Shown here piece by piece: positions 8,280 to 17,329 of a stretch of 64,000 nt of DNA (position 1 is its first letter; every line of letters starts with the position of its first letter). Location of the stretch: the NCBI GenBank assembly GCA_016342455.1, contig JAEIOE010000006.1, positions 1-64,000 on the forward strand, read 5' to 3'. The notes beneath the pieces were generated by a model. The model ran no database searches. It was given only the letters and a program-made list of their open reading frames with translations, and was not told the origin of the DNA. This DNA comes from Mycoplasmatota bacterium (GTDB taxonomy: Bacteria > Bacillota_I > Bacilli_A > Izemoplasmatales > Hujiaoplasmataceae). The position numbers were made by a program, and so were the translations under genes.

Positions 8280-8759
8280 TTATTGCTGAATACTTTCTAA
8301 TTCAAGTAAGGCTTTTTTGATATCTAAACCCCCTTGATATTGTCCGAAAGTTCCATCCGATTTTATCACTCGGTGACAAGGTATAATTATGGGCAAATTA
8401 TTCTTCTTACAAACCGTTCCTACTGCCCTTGCTGCTCCCTCAAAACCAGCTTCTAAACTGAGCTTACTATAAGAGCACTTTTCACCATAAGGTATTTTGC
8501 TCATAACAGTTAAAACTCGCTTGCTAAAATCAGTTCCTACCAATTTATAAGGAATTTCAAAGGTTTTACGAATTCCTGTCAAATATTCATCAATTTGCTT
8601 CATAGTTAATTGAATAATTGGAGTGATATTATCACTAATATAATTTTGTGGATTCAAATCAATTTTGGTAAGAAAGCCATCGTGCTCAAAAATTCTTATT
8701 TTGCCGATTTTACTATCATAAGTACCATTTCCCATTTTTCTATTTTTCACCACTTTCAT
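8280..8759 (-). CDS. ogt: Methylated-DNA-[protein]-cysteine S-methyltransferase
   Basis: DNA repair suicide methyltransferase that removes O6-alkyl groups from guanine, 159 aa, matching the Ogt/MGMT single-polypeptide length. The active-site block IIIPCHRVI (about residues 123-131) includes the acceptor Cys; upstream are the helix-turn-helix segment with GEKCSYSKLSLEAGFEGAARAVGT and the arginine finger. The C-terminal FGQYQGG loop is also conserved. It is cytosolic. It is transcribed toward the feo operon with no obvious terminator before the feo promoter, so some read-through into feoA is possible. Confidence 0.95.
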   Translation of the reverse strand: MKVVKNRKMGNGTYDSKIGKIRIFEHDGFLTKIDLNPQNYISDNITPIIQLTMKQIDEYLTGIRKTFEIPYKLVGTDFSKRVLTVMSKIPYGEKCSYSKLSLEAGFEGAARAVGTVCKKNNLPIIIPCHRVIKSDGTFGQYQGGLDIKKALLELESIQQ

Positions 8760-8807
8760 GTTGATAATTTCTAAAAATATTACTTGATACTAGAAAAATG
8801 CTAAAAT

Positions 8808-9716
8808 TTACTTAACATATTTATCTAAAAATTCTTTAATACTCCATTCATATTTTTCTTGATCAGCATAATAAGATCCAGCATGCTGTGCATTGTTATC
8901 CGCTAAAAAAAGTTGCTTCTCACCTTTATAAGATTCATACATGTCAACTGAGTGTGTATATGGTATATATGCATCCGCTTTTCCATGTACAAACATGATT
9001 GGTACCGAAACGTTATTAATCGCTTTAATAGGCGATATTCCTTTAATATTTATTCCTGTATTTATCTTAAAAACTAATAAAGTAAACCAATAAATAGGAT
9101 ACACTGGTATTTTAAATTTTGACCAACTTAATTGTCTGATTAGCAAGCTAAAATCAGAAAAACTACAGTCACTTACGACAAATTTGATTCTTTTGTCTAT
9201 TTCAGCTTCTAAAAGCACTGTTGCTGCACCCATAGATTCTCCATAAGTACCTATGAAAATATCATCCCCATACCTCGAAATCGTGTCAGAAATCATTGTA
9301 TATAAATCATCTTTTTCCAAGTATCCTAAGCAAGTAAATTCACCACCAGAATCACCATGAAATCTTTCATCATATAGCACAATATTATAGCCGTGTTTCA
9401 TCATCATTCTAGCATACTTTAAACATCCATGATGTGTGTAAGTATGCCCGTGAGCCATGACCATAAACTTTTTAGATTCTATCTTATTTTTAAGAAAATA
9501 CGCTTGCAAATCATAGCCATATTTTGACTTAACGATATACTTAGTCGTTAGATTCTCTTTATAAAATTCCATAATACCAGGGTAATATTCAGACTCTATT
9601 TCCGCAGTTTCAATGAAGTTTCTTTTCTTTGGTTTTATAAGACCGAATGTAAATACTGTTCCTACAATAAATCCGATTAATATTAGTACCACTATAGTAA
9701 TTATTATATAAGGCAT
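8808..9716 (-). CDS. Membrane-anchored alpha/beta hydrolase
   Basis: Serine hydrolase of the alpha/beta-fold superfamily, 302 aa. Residues 1-26 form a single hydrophobic N-terminal anchor (YIIITIVVLILIGFIVGTV). The catalytic domain shows the oxyanion strand MAHGHTYTHHG, the nucleophile elbow GTYGESMGAA (Ser), the acid HGKADAYIPY (Asp) and the late His in NAQHAGSYY. This layout is like the YqkD/BAAT-type hydrolases of Firmicutes. The substrate is unknown. It is followed after 17 bases upstream by the ABC exporter gene on the same strand and may belong to the same transcript. Function beyond hydrolase is not claimed. Confidence 0.85.
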   Translation of the reverse strand: MPYIIITIVVLILIGFIVGTVFTFGLIKPKKRNFIETAEIESEYYPGIMEFYKENLTTKYIVKSKYGYDLQAYFLKNKIESKKFMVMAHGHTYTHHGCLKYARMMMKHGYNIVLYDERFHGDSGGEFTCLGYLEKDDLYTMISDTISRYGDDIFIGTYGESMGAATVLLEAEIDKRIKFVVSDCSFSDFSLLIRQLSWSKFKIPVYPIYWFTLLVFKINTGINIKGISPIKAINNVSVPIMFVHGKADAYIPYTHSVDMYESYKGEKQLFLADNNAQHAGSYYADQEKYEWSIKEFLDKYVK

Positions 9717-9733
9717 AAATTCATCTCCTTTTT

Positions 9734-11488
9734 TTATTCACTTAACAAGTTATAATATACACCTTTTAAAGCTACCAATTCATCATGATTACCCATCTCA
9801 ATAATACCATCTTTACCTAAGACAATAATACGGTCTGAGTTTTGAATTGTTGATAATCTATGTGCAATTACGATAGCTGTTTTTTCTTTTACTAAATCAT
9901 CAAAAGCTGATTGAATTAATCTTTCAGTTACATTATCTAACGCACTAGTTGCTTCATCTAAAACAACAATTTTTGGTTTCTTTAAGAATAATCTAGATAT
10001 AGCAATTCTTTGTTTTTGACCACCAGATAACTTAACACCTTTTTCACCAGTATATGTCAAATATCCATCTGGTAAGTCAATGATAAATTCATGTATGTTC
10101 GCTCTTTTTGCTGCAGCTACCACTTCTTCATCACTTGCTTCTGGATTACCATAAAGAATATTATCCTTAAGTGTTCCATAGAATATAAATACATCTTGTT
10201 GAACATGTCCTATTGCTCTTCTAAGAGAGTAAACATCATAGTCTTTGATATTAACCCCGTCAATTGAAATCGATCCTGAGTCCACATCATAGAACCTTGG
10301 AATCAGTTTTGAGATAGTAGATTTTCCTACTCCCGTTTCGCCAATTAACCCAATTTTTTCTCCTGGTTTCACTTCTAAACTAAAATTCTTAAGCACTACT
10401 AAATCACCGTTATTATAAGAAAAGTTAACATTCTCAAACTTAATTCTTCCAGTAGGATTTTCTAGTTTAAGTGCATTTTTATCTGATTTTATCTTAGGTT
10501 CAATTTGCATAATCTTATAGAACTGTTCAAATCCAGCTGTACCTTGTTGGATTTGTTGCATCATTGAAATAAGTCTATTAATTGGTCTTACTAAGAAATT
10601 AATATATAAGAAATAGGTAAATAAATCTACATAATCTATCTTACCAAGATAAACAAATACGCCACCCAATACTAATACTAACAAATTAAGAACTAGAATT
10701 AGAAACTCATTCCCTACGTGGAAAATTGCCATTTCTTTATATGCATCTTTTGAAGAATTTGCATAAGATTCATTTACACCTTGAAATCTTTCTACTTCAA
10801 AATCTTCATTGTTATAAGCTTTAGTAAGTCTTATCCCTGATAAAGAATTCTCGATTTTTGAATTTAATTCTCCGTGCAATTTTCTTACAGATCGTTGTGT
10901 TTCTAATAGTTTCTTTCTTCTCCACCAAGTAAATACAACAATCAATAATACAAAGACAAATAGCATTATCGTTAAGATAAAGTTGATTGTCGATAAGAAA
11001 ATGAATGATCCAATAAAGATAATACCTGAAATAAACAAGTCCTCAGGCACATGATGCGCCATCTCAGAAATATCTCTAAGATGATTTGTAATATAACTCA
11101 TCAATACCCCTGTTTGGAAATCGTCATAGAATTCATAATCTAATTGTTCATATTTTCTAAACAAGTCTTTCCTCATATCTCTTTGAATAAACGTTCCCAT
11201 GATATGTCCGTTATAAGTAACATAAAATGAAAGTCTCGCTCTAAACAAGTAGATAATAAATAAGCCAAGTCCAATATATAAAATCATTCTTAAGCCATCA
11301 TTTGGAATAATAGAATTACCTAATTGAATAACAAAATTAATGTTATCATTTGGAATATAACTATTTAATACTGCTCTTGTAGCTATCGGATATAACAAAT
11401 CTATTACTGACATCCCAAATGCTGATGCTAAATCTAATATGAACACCGTCATATGATTCCTATAATAACTAATAAATTTTTTAACCAT
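9734..11488 (-). CDS. ABC exporter, fused membrane and ATPase domains
   Basis: Half-size type IV ABC exporter (MsbA/LmrA-like), 584 aa. The N-terminal six-helix membrane domain spans about residues 10-310, and the nucleotide-binding domain follows with Walker A GETGVGKST, Q-loop, signature LSGGQKQR, Walker B IVVLDEATSALD and H-loop AHRLST. It likely works as a homodimer exporting lipids, drugs or peptides; the substrate cannot be read from sequence. Its start overlaps the end of the MATE gene by 8 bases, so the two exporters are translationally coupled. Confidence 0.93.
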   Translation of the reverse strand: MVKKFISYYRNHMTVFILDLASAFGMSVIDLLYPIATRAVLNSYIPNDNINFVIQLGNSIIPNDGLRMILYIGLGLFIIYLFRARLSFYVTYNGHIMGTFIQRDMRKDLFRKYEQLDYEFYDDFQTGVLMSYITNHLRDISEMAHHVPEDLFISGIIFIGSFIFLSTINFILTIMLFVFVLLIVVFTWWRRKKLLETQRSVRKLHGELNSKIENSLSGIRLTKAYNNEDFEVERFQGVNESYANSSKDAYKEMAIFHVGNEFLILVLNLLVLVLGGVFVYLGKIDYVDLFTYFLYINFLVRPINRLISMMQQIQQGTAGFEQFYKIMQIEPKIKSDKNALKLENPTGRIKFENVNFSYNNGDLVVLKNFSLEVKPGEKIGLIGETGVGKSTISKLIPRFYDVDSGSISIDGVNIKDYDVYSLRRAIGHVQQDVFIFYGTLKDNILYGNPEASDEEVVAAAKRANIHEFIIDLPDGYLTYTGEKGVKLSGGQKQRIAISRLFLKKPKIVVLDEATSALDNVTERLIQSAFDDLVKEKTAIVIAHRLSTIQNSDRIIVLGKDGIIEMGNHDELVALKGVYYNLLSE

Positions 11489-12875
11489 ACACTACCTCTT
11501 CTTCTGAACTCTTAGTAAGATTTCTAAGTTTAATTTTTTCTAATCTTGAAATGATATATATCGTAGCTATCAACATAACCGTCCCTTTAAATATGGAACT
11601 AATGTTAATCGCCCACCAAATTCCCGTTTCTAACAGTGTCGCAGATAAAATAATTGCTAAAGGTATTCTTATTACGTTACCAATAATACCGTTTGCAGAT
11701 GGAACAGCACTTTTACCCAAACCATAAAACAACCCGGTTCCTACCGCTTCAATCATCATGAATATCTGTGATAAACTTATAATACGTATATATTTAGCTC
11801 CATGTGCTACCGCTTCTGGATCATCCATAAAAATCCTCATAAGCCATTCTGCTTTGAAATATAATAAAGCTGTAACTAAAACAGAATAAGGAATTAAAAT
11901 AGCTGATATGTATATAATCCCTTTTTTTACTCTCTCTAGTTGATTAGCGGCTATATTTTGACCAACAAAGACTGTAATTGCGGCTTGAAATCCTCCGCCA
12001 ATCATCCAGGTTAACTGTTCAACCTGAGATCCAATTCTCTGAGCACCTAGTATTGCATCTCCAAACTTCACAATCATCACTCCAATATAAATTGAAATGC
12101 CAGTAAATAATATGGAATGTACGAACGTAGGGAAGCCAATTCTCGCTATTTGTTTCATTGCTTTCAAATTGAAATTTTTTAAATTAAATATTTTAATGCT
12201 TGGATTATGCGTTTTGTATACAATGATAAATATAATCAAAGTTACAAATTGCGAAATAACTGTAGCTATCGCCGCTCCTTGTATACCCATTCTAAACACT
12301 AATATAAATAAAGGGTCCATAATGATATTCAATATAAACCCTATTGCTAAAATAATTAAATTAATCTTTGTTTGGCCTAAGCCTTCATTAATAGAAGCAA
12401 ATCCGTTATTTAAGAACTGGAAAAATATAAAGCCTCCTACTATAGGAGCGTACATCAAAGCATAATTTACAATGTTTTGATTATCTAAATTAAATATAGC
12501 AAGAAATTCTTCTTTAAATATTAGGATTGTCGCTGATACAAATAAACCAAGAAAAAACTGCATCAAAATACCGTTCGTAGCGTAAGTATCAATATCATCT
12601 ATTCTATTTTTACCAACTGAATGACTAATTTTAACGCTTGTACCTATTTTAGAAATTAAAATAAATCCAAAAGATAACCAAAGCATATAAGAGACAGTAC
12701 CCACTGCAGTGACTGCATCCGACTCTATTAAACCTATTTGATCTACTCTACCAATCCAAAACATATCGGTCAGGTTATATGCCATTTGAGATATTGCAGT
12801 TAATAACACGGGCAATGCTACTAGCAAAAGCTTTTTAAGGATTGATCCTTCTGTCAAATTAAATACTTTTTTCAT
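11481..12875 (-). CDS. MATE-family efflux transporter
   Basis: Cation-coupled multidrug/toxic compound exporter, 464 aa, twelve predicted membrane helices in two homologous halves. Typical MATE features include the N-terminal LTEGSILKKLLLVALPVLLT segment, QMAYNLTDMFWIGR in helix 1-2 and the repeated GxG/NIIMDPLFI pattern in mid-protein. It is the first gene of the two-exporter unit with the ABC gene and begins about 10 bases past the terminator of the upstream HD operon. The substrate is unknown. Confidence 0.92.
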   Translation of the reverse strand: MKKVFNLTEGSILKKLLLVALPVLLTAISQMAYNLTDMFWIGRVDQIGLIESDAVTAVGTVSYMLWLSFGFILISKIGTSVKISHSVGKNRIDDIDTYATNGILMQFFLGLFVSATILIFKEEFLAIFNLDNQNIVNYALMYAPIVGGFIFFQFLNNGFASINEGLGQTKINLIILAIGFILNIIMDPLFILVFRMGIQGAAIATVISQFVTLIIFIIVYKTHNPSIKIFNLKNFNLKAMKQIARIGFPTFVHSILFTGISIYIGVMIVKFGDAILGAQRIGSQVEQLTWMIGGGFQAAITVFVGQNIAANQLERVKKGIIYISAILIPYSVLVTALLYFKAEWLMRIFMDDPEAVAHGAKYIRIISLSQIFMMIEAVGTGLFYGLGKSAVPSANGIIGNVIRIPLAIILSATLLETGIWWAINISSIFKGTVMLIATIYIISRLEKIKLRNLTKSSEEEVVYG

Positions 12876-12885
12876 GTTTTTCCTC

Positions 12886-12912
12886 TAAAAAGAAACTTCA
12901 GATTGAAGTTTC
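12886..12912 (-). terminator. Terminator after the HD-domain gene
   Basis: Perfect 9-bp stem GAAACTTCA-GAT-TGAAGTTTC. On the minus strand it is followed by TTTTTAGAGG. It separates the rlmD/HD operon from the MATE/ABC unit. Confidence 0.9.
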
Positions 12913-12924
12913 TTCCATCTATAT

Positions 12925-13497
12925 TTATTCTTCTAAGAAATATGTTGCTTCCATATCCGCGGTTGATAACGCAAACGCGAGTGGAAATTTACTAAATGCC
13001 TGACTAACATTATTGATATTATCTTTATCCGTGAATCCCATATGATATCTAATGGCAAACGCTTCTTCTCTACTTAACTTCATGAATCCAGAAATAATAT
13101 ATACTGATTTCTCGCCATGACCATAAGGTAGTTCATCATTAAAATCATAACTAGGCACCTTATTCCATTTACCTGAATCATCTTTTACATTTCTAAATGA
13201 TTTTTTATACACATTAACCTTGCATAAATCATGTAACAAAGCTACTATCGCTATTGATTCATCACTTACATTAAGGTTATACACTTCTTTAACTCTTGGT
13301 CTGTCTAGATAATCCTTTAAACATTTATAAACGTTTATTGAGTGTTCTAACAAGCCCTCAGGCTTTGACAAATGATATCTTGTAGAAGCTGGCGCTTCAA
13401 AAAAATCACTTTTACTAGATAATAAAAAATCTAATAGTTCTGCTGAACCGGCTCTCGTAATAAATTTCTTATAAATAGTTAAGAACTCTTCCTTCAT
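12925..13497 (-). CDS. HD-domain phosphohydrolase
   Basis: Metal-dependent HD superfamily hydrolase, 190 aa. The conserved residues are in GLLEHSINVYKCL (first His, about residue 52), the HD pair in ALLHDLCKVNVYKK (about 90) and later His/Asp in the YGHGEKS and YHMGFTDKD segments. The architecture resembles small HD proteins related to the YhaM family but lacks the OB-fold, so nucleotidase or phosphodiesterase activity is plausible. The stop of the upstream unknown gene abuts its ATG (TAAATG), showing tight coupling. It is cytosolic with no membrane segment. Confidence 0.82.
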   Translation of the reverse strand: MKEEFLTIYKKFITRAGSAELLDFLLSSKSDFFEAPASTRYHLSKPEGLLEHSINVYKCLKDYLDRPRVKEVYNLNVSDESIAIVALLHDLCKVNVYKKSFRNVKDDSGKWNKVPSYDFNDELPYGHGEKSVYIISGFMKLSREEAFAIRYHMGFTDKDNINNVSQAFSKFPLAFALSTADMEATYFLEE

Positions 13498-13920
13498 TTA
13501 AAGCACCGTCCCATAAACAGCAGTACATTCAACATCATATGTCTTATCTTTATAATTAACAGGTAACGTTACATCAACCACTTCTAGTACTTGATATATT
13601 GTGTTGTCGCTTAAATCCTTAATTTGTTGATTCACTTCAAAACTATTTTCTTCTTTACTACCATAGAAAACCAAAATATCATCTTCAATATATCTTTTTG
13701 CATGTCTAGACATAAAACCATCAAACAGTTTTACTCTTATTTTGCTATCTAGCAAAACAAAGCGATAAGGATTTTCTAAATTGAATCTGTGTTTCAATTT
13801 ATCTTTTTTCACTTGTTTTTCGGCACTTGTTACAACATGGTTGTATTCTTTTTTTGCTGCATTAGAAATTTCAATACCTAAGTCTTTTAATCTAACAGAT
13901 AAACTTCTTTTTTCACTCAT
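13498..13920 (-). CDS. Hypothetical protein coupled to the HD gene
   Basis: I do not recognise this protein. The track begins at a GTG at 13929, but an ATG three codons later (13920) is preceded by AGGAAGGTG at good spacing, giving 140 aa. The N-terminal 50 residues are basic and probably helical (SVRLKDLGIEISNAAKKEY), and the remainder looks like a beta-rich domain with a conserved-looking VDVTLPVNYKDKTYDVE segment. No signal peptide, membrane helix or cysteine motif is present. It lies between rlmD (13-base gap) and the HD hydrolase (no gap), so it may act with the HD protein on RNA or nucleotides; that is a guess from position only. Confidence 0.7.
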   Translation of the reverse strand: MSEKRSLSVRLKDLGIEISNAAKKEYNHVVTSAEKQVKKDKLKHRFNLENPYRFVLLDSKIRVKLFDGFMSRHAKRYIEDDILVFYGSKEENSFEVNQQIKDLSDNTIYQVLEVVDVTLPVNYKDKTYDVECTAVYGTVL

Positions 13921-13933
13921 TTTATTCACCTTC

Positions 13934-15292
13934 CTAATTTAATTCCAAAAGTGTTATGCTCTCAACCGATGCGGTATTTGGGAACATATCAATTGGTGTT
14001 ATTGATTTGATCTTATATTTATTTCCGAGTTTACTTATATCTTTTGCTAATGTTGATGGATTACATGAAACATATACGATTTGTTTTGGTAATGTTTTTG
14101 CTAAAGCGGCAATCACTAGTGGTGCTAACCCGCTTCTTGGTGGATCCAATAATACAACATTAGGTTTAATTCCCTTATTAATTAGTTTCGGCATAGCTGA
14201 TTCAACATGTTCTGCTATAAACTCAACATTTTCAATGTTATTTAGTCTCGCATTCTCAATAGCGTCCTTAATCGAAGCTTCCGAATAATCTATCCCATAT
14301 ACCTTCTTAGCGACTTTAGATAATAAGATACTAGTGATACCTATTCCTGAATATAAATCAAATACAATAGAATCTGGACCTATATCAGCCATATCTATTA
14401 TCTTCTCATACATTTTTTCCATTTGGACTGTATTTAACTGATGAAAAGCGTCTGGAGATATCTTTACTTTTAAGTCTTGGAATTCGTCTTCAATCCACAT
14501 CTCGCCAGCTAATAGATATAATCTATCCGATATTACTAAATTACTCTTTGGATTATTGACAGAATAAGTAACTGATTTAACATTAGAAATAGTTGAAATA
14601 ATTTCTCTACCTATTTTCTTTAAATCTTCTTTGTATTCTCTCACTATAATAGTAACGGAAGCGCTATTCGTTTTTTCTAAGTATCTTGTAACTAGAAAAA
14701 CTAGAATACCATCTGGATTCGCTGAATCATTTGCTTTATAACCATTATCGTTTAATAATTTAACAACTCTACTGTTTATTCTATTTATTTGCTTGTGATG
14801 CACAATACATTCTTCAATTTGAACAAAATGATTTGACTCAGGCTTATAAAAGCCTACAGCTAAACCAAATTTTGTATTCCTAAATGGCATTTGAGATTTA
14901 TTACGATATTTATAAGGATCGTCCATCCCAATTGTTTTCTTAATATCCAATTCTTCTACGTTATAGTCTGTATAACGTTTAAATGACTGTTTAATAATGC
15001 TCTGCTTAATTTTTAGTTGTTCTTTATACTCAATATGCTGCATATGACAACTACCACAGTCTTCATAGTATTTACAAGGAGGATCCATTCTTTTCGTAGA
15101 AGTCCTCATTATCTTAACTATTCTTCCTATTGCATACTTATCAGCAACAAAAGTAACTTCACAAGCTACTTTTTCTTTTACAATGGCACCGGGAACGAAT
15201 ACTAAGGTTTTATTGTAATAACCTACGCCTTCTCCGTTAATGCCTTGTTTTCTGATATCTAATTTTATTTGATCTCCAATTACTAATTTCAT
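13934..15292 (-). CDS. rlmD: 23S rRNA (uracil-5-)-methyltransferase, RlmD/RumA type (copy 1)
   Basis: SAM-dependent RNA m5U methyltransferase, 452 aa. An N-terminal TRAM/OB domain (about 1-60) is followed by an iron-sulfur motif with Cys in CKYYEDCGSCHMQH and a later CIVHH, then the Rossmann methyltransferase domain with DLYSGIGITSILLS (SAM motif I), LLDPPRSG (motif IV) and the catalytic Cys in YVSCNPSTLAKD. It acts on 23S rRNA, probably U747/U1939-type sites. A second paralogue lies at 50238-51590. It begins an operon with an unknown and an HD gene, preceded by a TATAAT promoter. Confidence 0.93.
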   Translation of the reverse strand: MKLVIGDQIKLDIRKQGINGEGVGYYNKTLVFVPGAIVKEKVACEVTFVADKYAIGRIVKIMRTSTKRMDPPCKYYEDCGSCHMQHIEYKEQLKIKQSIIKQSFKRYTDYNVEELDIKKTIGMDDPYKYRNKSQMPFRNTKFGLAVGFYKPESNHFVQIEECIVHHKQINRINSRVVKLLNDNGYKANDSANPDGILVFLVTRYLEKTNSASVTIIVREYKEDLKKIGREIISTISNVKSVTYSVNNPKSNLVISDRLYLLAGEMWIEDEFQDLKVKISPDAFHQLNTVQMEKMYEKIIDMADIGPDSIVFDLYSGIGITSILLSKVAKKVYGIDYSEASIKDAIENARLNNIENVEFIAEHVESAMPKLINKGIKPNVVLLDPPRSGLAPLVIAALAKTLPKQIVYVSCNPSTLAKDISKLGNKYKIKSITPIDMFPNTASVESITLLELN

Positions 15293-15307
15293 AATACCAC
15301 CATTCTA

Positions 15308-15336
15308 ATTATAACACTAAAGATACAAAAATGAAA
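15308..15336 (-). promoter_or_regulatory. Putative promoter of the rlmD-HD operon
   Basis: Minus-strand -10 TATAAT at 15308-15313 with a weak -35 TTTCAT at 15331-15336 (17-bp spacer). It is close to the rlmD start (15292) and just after the capD-like terminator. Confidence 0.6.
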
Positions 15337-15340
15337 TAAA

Positions 15341-15361
15341 TGAGACAGCTTATCTGTCTCA
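15341..15361 (-). terminator. Hairpin at the end of the CapD-like gene
   Basis: Perfect 8-bp stem TGAGACAG-CTTAT-CTGTCTCA. The TGA stop codon of the CapD-like gene lies in the stem. The T-run after it on the minus strand is short (TTTATTT), so termination may be partial. Confidence 0.7.
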
Positions 15362-17224
15362 TTTTTTAATTGTATAGGATGTTACATATTTTTGTACTAA
15401 TTCTTTTACTTGTTGATTGGTCAAATCTTCAAATCCATCAACAATCTCTTTTACATCGCACTCTACATTTTCTGCTTGAGTGATCTTTTCGATAAAGATT
15501 TTTTCATTATCTGTTTTGATATGTCCATTATTTTTATCTACTAATAATTCTTCGTACAATTTCTCACCTGGTCTTAATCCGGTCACATTAATTTTTATGT
15601 CTTCGTGAGGTTTCATACCAGATAATCTAATCATTTTCTCAGCTAAATCATAAATCCTAACTGGGTCCCCCATATCAAGAATGAATATTTCTCCACCTTT
15701 AGCGTAAGTTCCTGATTGTAAAATTAAACTAACAGCCTCTGGTATTGTCATAAAATAACGAGTAATATCTTTATGAGTTACAGTTACCGGACCACCATTT
15801 TCAATTTGGCGTCTAAATAACGGAACTACTGAACCGTTACTTCCTAGAACATTCCCAAATCTAACTGCTGAATAATTTGTTTCTGATTTTGAATTGATAC
15901 ATTGAATGATCATTTCAGCGAAGCGTTTCGTAGCTCCCATTACGTTTGTAGGCCTTACTGCTTTATCTGAAGAAACTAAAACTACTTTTTCTACCTTATA
16001 TATATCTGATAATGAACAAACATTATAGGTTCCTAATATATTTGTTCTAACAGCTTCTACTGAAGAATCTTCCATTAAAGGAACGTGCTTATAAGCTGCT
16101 GCGTGGAAAACTAATTCAGGTTTATAATTTTTAAATAGTTTATCTAATCTTTCATAATTATAAACAGAACCGATTTGTAACTCAAAATCAATTGAATCTA
16201 TATCTTTTTTGGTCATTGCGTGATTTAATTCAGTCTGTAAATCATACACACCGTTTTCGTATATATCAAACAACAATAATTTTTTAGGTTTAAATTTTAT
16301 AATTTGTCTTACCAATTCAGAACCGATAGAACCTCCAGCACCTGTTACCAATACTCTTTTTCCAGAGATAAAGTCTTTGATTCCTTTATTATCTAATTTA
16401 ACAATTTCTCTTGATAATAAATCTTCTACTCTTACTTCTTGAAGTTTTTTGCTTGGAGCATCTTTCTTTAAATTTTTGAACTTTGGAAGACGCTTAATAG
16501 TAACCGCTCTTTTCGCTACTATCTGAATTATTTCTTGAAAACGCTCATTTGTAATATTCGCAATACAAATGATTACCTCTTCAATACCATAATTATCTAT
16601 TATATGTGGAACTTCTTTAATTGGTCCCAAAATAGGGAATCCAGCCATTATATTTCCGATTTTATTTTCATCGTCATCAACATAAGCTATTGGGTTATTA
16701 TAAACTTCTAGGTTATTTCTTATTTCATCAAGAACAAGTTTCCCACCAGCTCCAGCACCTATTAGTAAGGTTCTTTTACCAGATAAATATATTTTTTTTG
16801 GAGATAAATATCTTAAAAAACGTTTGATTATTCTCGGCAATACCATTACAAATACTTCAAATACGTTTGTAAACAATAAACATATTTCTGGAATAAAATT
16901 AAAATTTGGTATTGCAATAGATATCACCGCAATGATAATATTCCCTATTGTCACTGCTAGAGCTAATTTAAATACTTCGTCAAATCCTGCGTTTTGAAAC
17001 ACCAAACGATATACTTGAGAAAATATGTTTACCATAAGTTTAATTACGATCACTACTGGTAAAACATAAAGTGCCATTCTGCGATCAAATCCTGAAACGT
17101 GAGATATAGATAGCGCAGCTATTGCTATACCATATGTTAAACAAATAGCAAAGATATCATATAGAATCATTTGCCATGTTTTCATTTTTCCAACTTTATC
17201 AAAAAAAGTAGCTTTTGGTGTCAT
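15359..17224 (-). CDS. Membrane UDP-sugar 4,6-dehydratase, CapD/PglF family
   Basis: Nucleotide-sugar epimerase/dehydratase of 621 aa, the usual length of the CapD/PglF/WbpM group. Four N-terminal membrane helices (about 20-125) are followed by a CoA-binding-like Rossmann domain (GAGAGGKLVLDEI) and a short-chain dehydrogenase domain with VTGAGGSIGSELV. The active-site helix reads SSDKAVRPTNVMGATKR, with Met in place of the usual Tyr of YxxxK, as in 4,6-dehydratases. It likely converts UDP-GlcNAc to a keto-deoxy sugar for surface glycan. It lies near the Cps/Wzz genes at 19688-21817 but is separated from them by a two-component system. No glycosyltransferases are present in the window. Confidence 0.9.
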   Translation of the reverse strand: MTPKATFFDKVGKMKTWQMILYDIFAICLTYGIAIAALSISHVSGFDRRMALYVLPVVIVIKLMVNIFSQVYRLVFQNAGFDEVFKLALAVTIGNIIIAVISIAIPNFNFIPEICLLFTNVFEVFVMVLPRIIKRFLRYLSPKKIYLSGKRTLLIGAGAGGKLVLDEIRNNLEVYNNPIAYVDDDENKIGNIMAGFPILGPIKEVPHIIDNYGIEEVIICIANITNERFQEIIQIVAKRAVTIKRLPKFKNLKKDAPSKKLQEVRVEDLLSREIVKLDNKGIKDFISGKRVLVTGAGGSIGSELVRQIIKFKPKKLLLFDIYENGVYDLQTELNHAMTKKDIDSIDFELQIGSVYNYERLDKLFKNYKPELVFHAAAYKHVPLMEDSSVEAVRTNILGTYNVCSLSDIYKVEKVVLVSSDKAVRPTNVMGATKRFAEMIIQCINSKSETNYSAVRFGNVLGSNGSVVPLFRRQIENGGPVTVTHKDITRYFMTIPEAVSLILQSGTYAKGGEIFILDMGDPVRIYDLAEKMIRLSGMKPHEDIKINVTGLRPGEKLYEELLVDKNNGHIKTDNEKIFIEKITQAENVECDVKEIVDGFEDLTNQQVKELVQKYVTSYTIKK

Positions 17225-17303
17225 TATTTATACCCCCGCTGAAGAATTAGCATATAAATTTTAACATAATTAAAGCACTTTTTCAATCTATTACTAACAA
17301 TTA

Positions 17304-17329
17304 AAAAAGGGTTACAGAGAACCCTTTTT
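17304..17329 (-). terminator. Terminator of the two-component operon
   Basis: Stem AAAAAGGGTT/AACCCTTTTT with an ACAGAG loop at the stop of the histidine kinase. On the minus strand the right arm continues into a T-run. Confidence 0.85.
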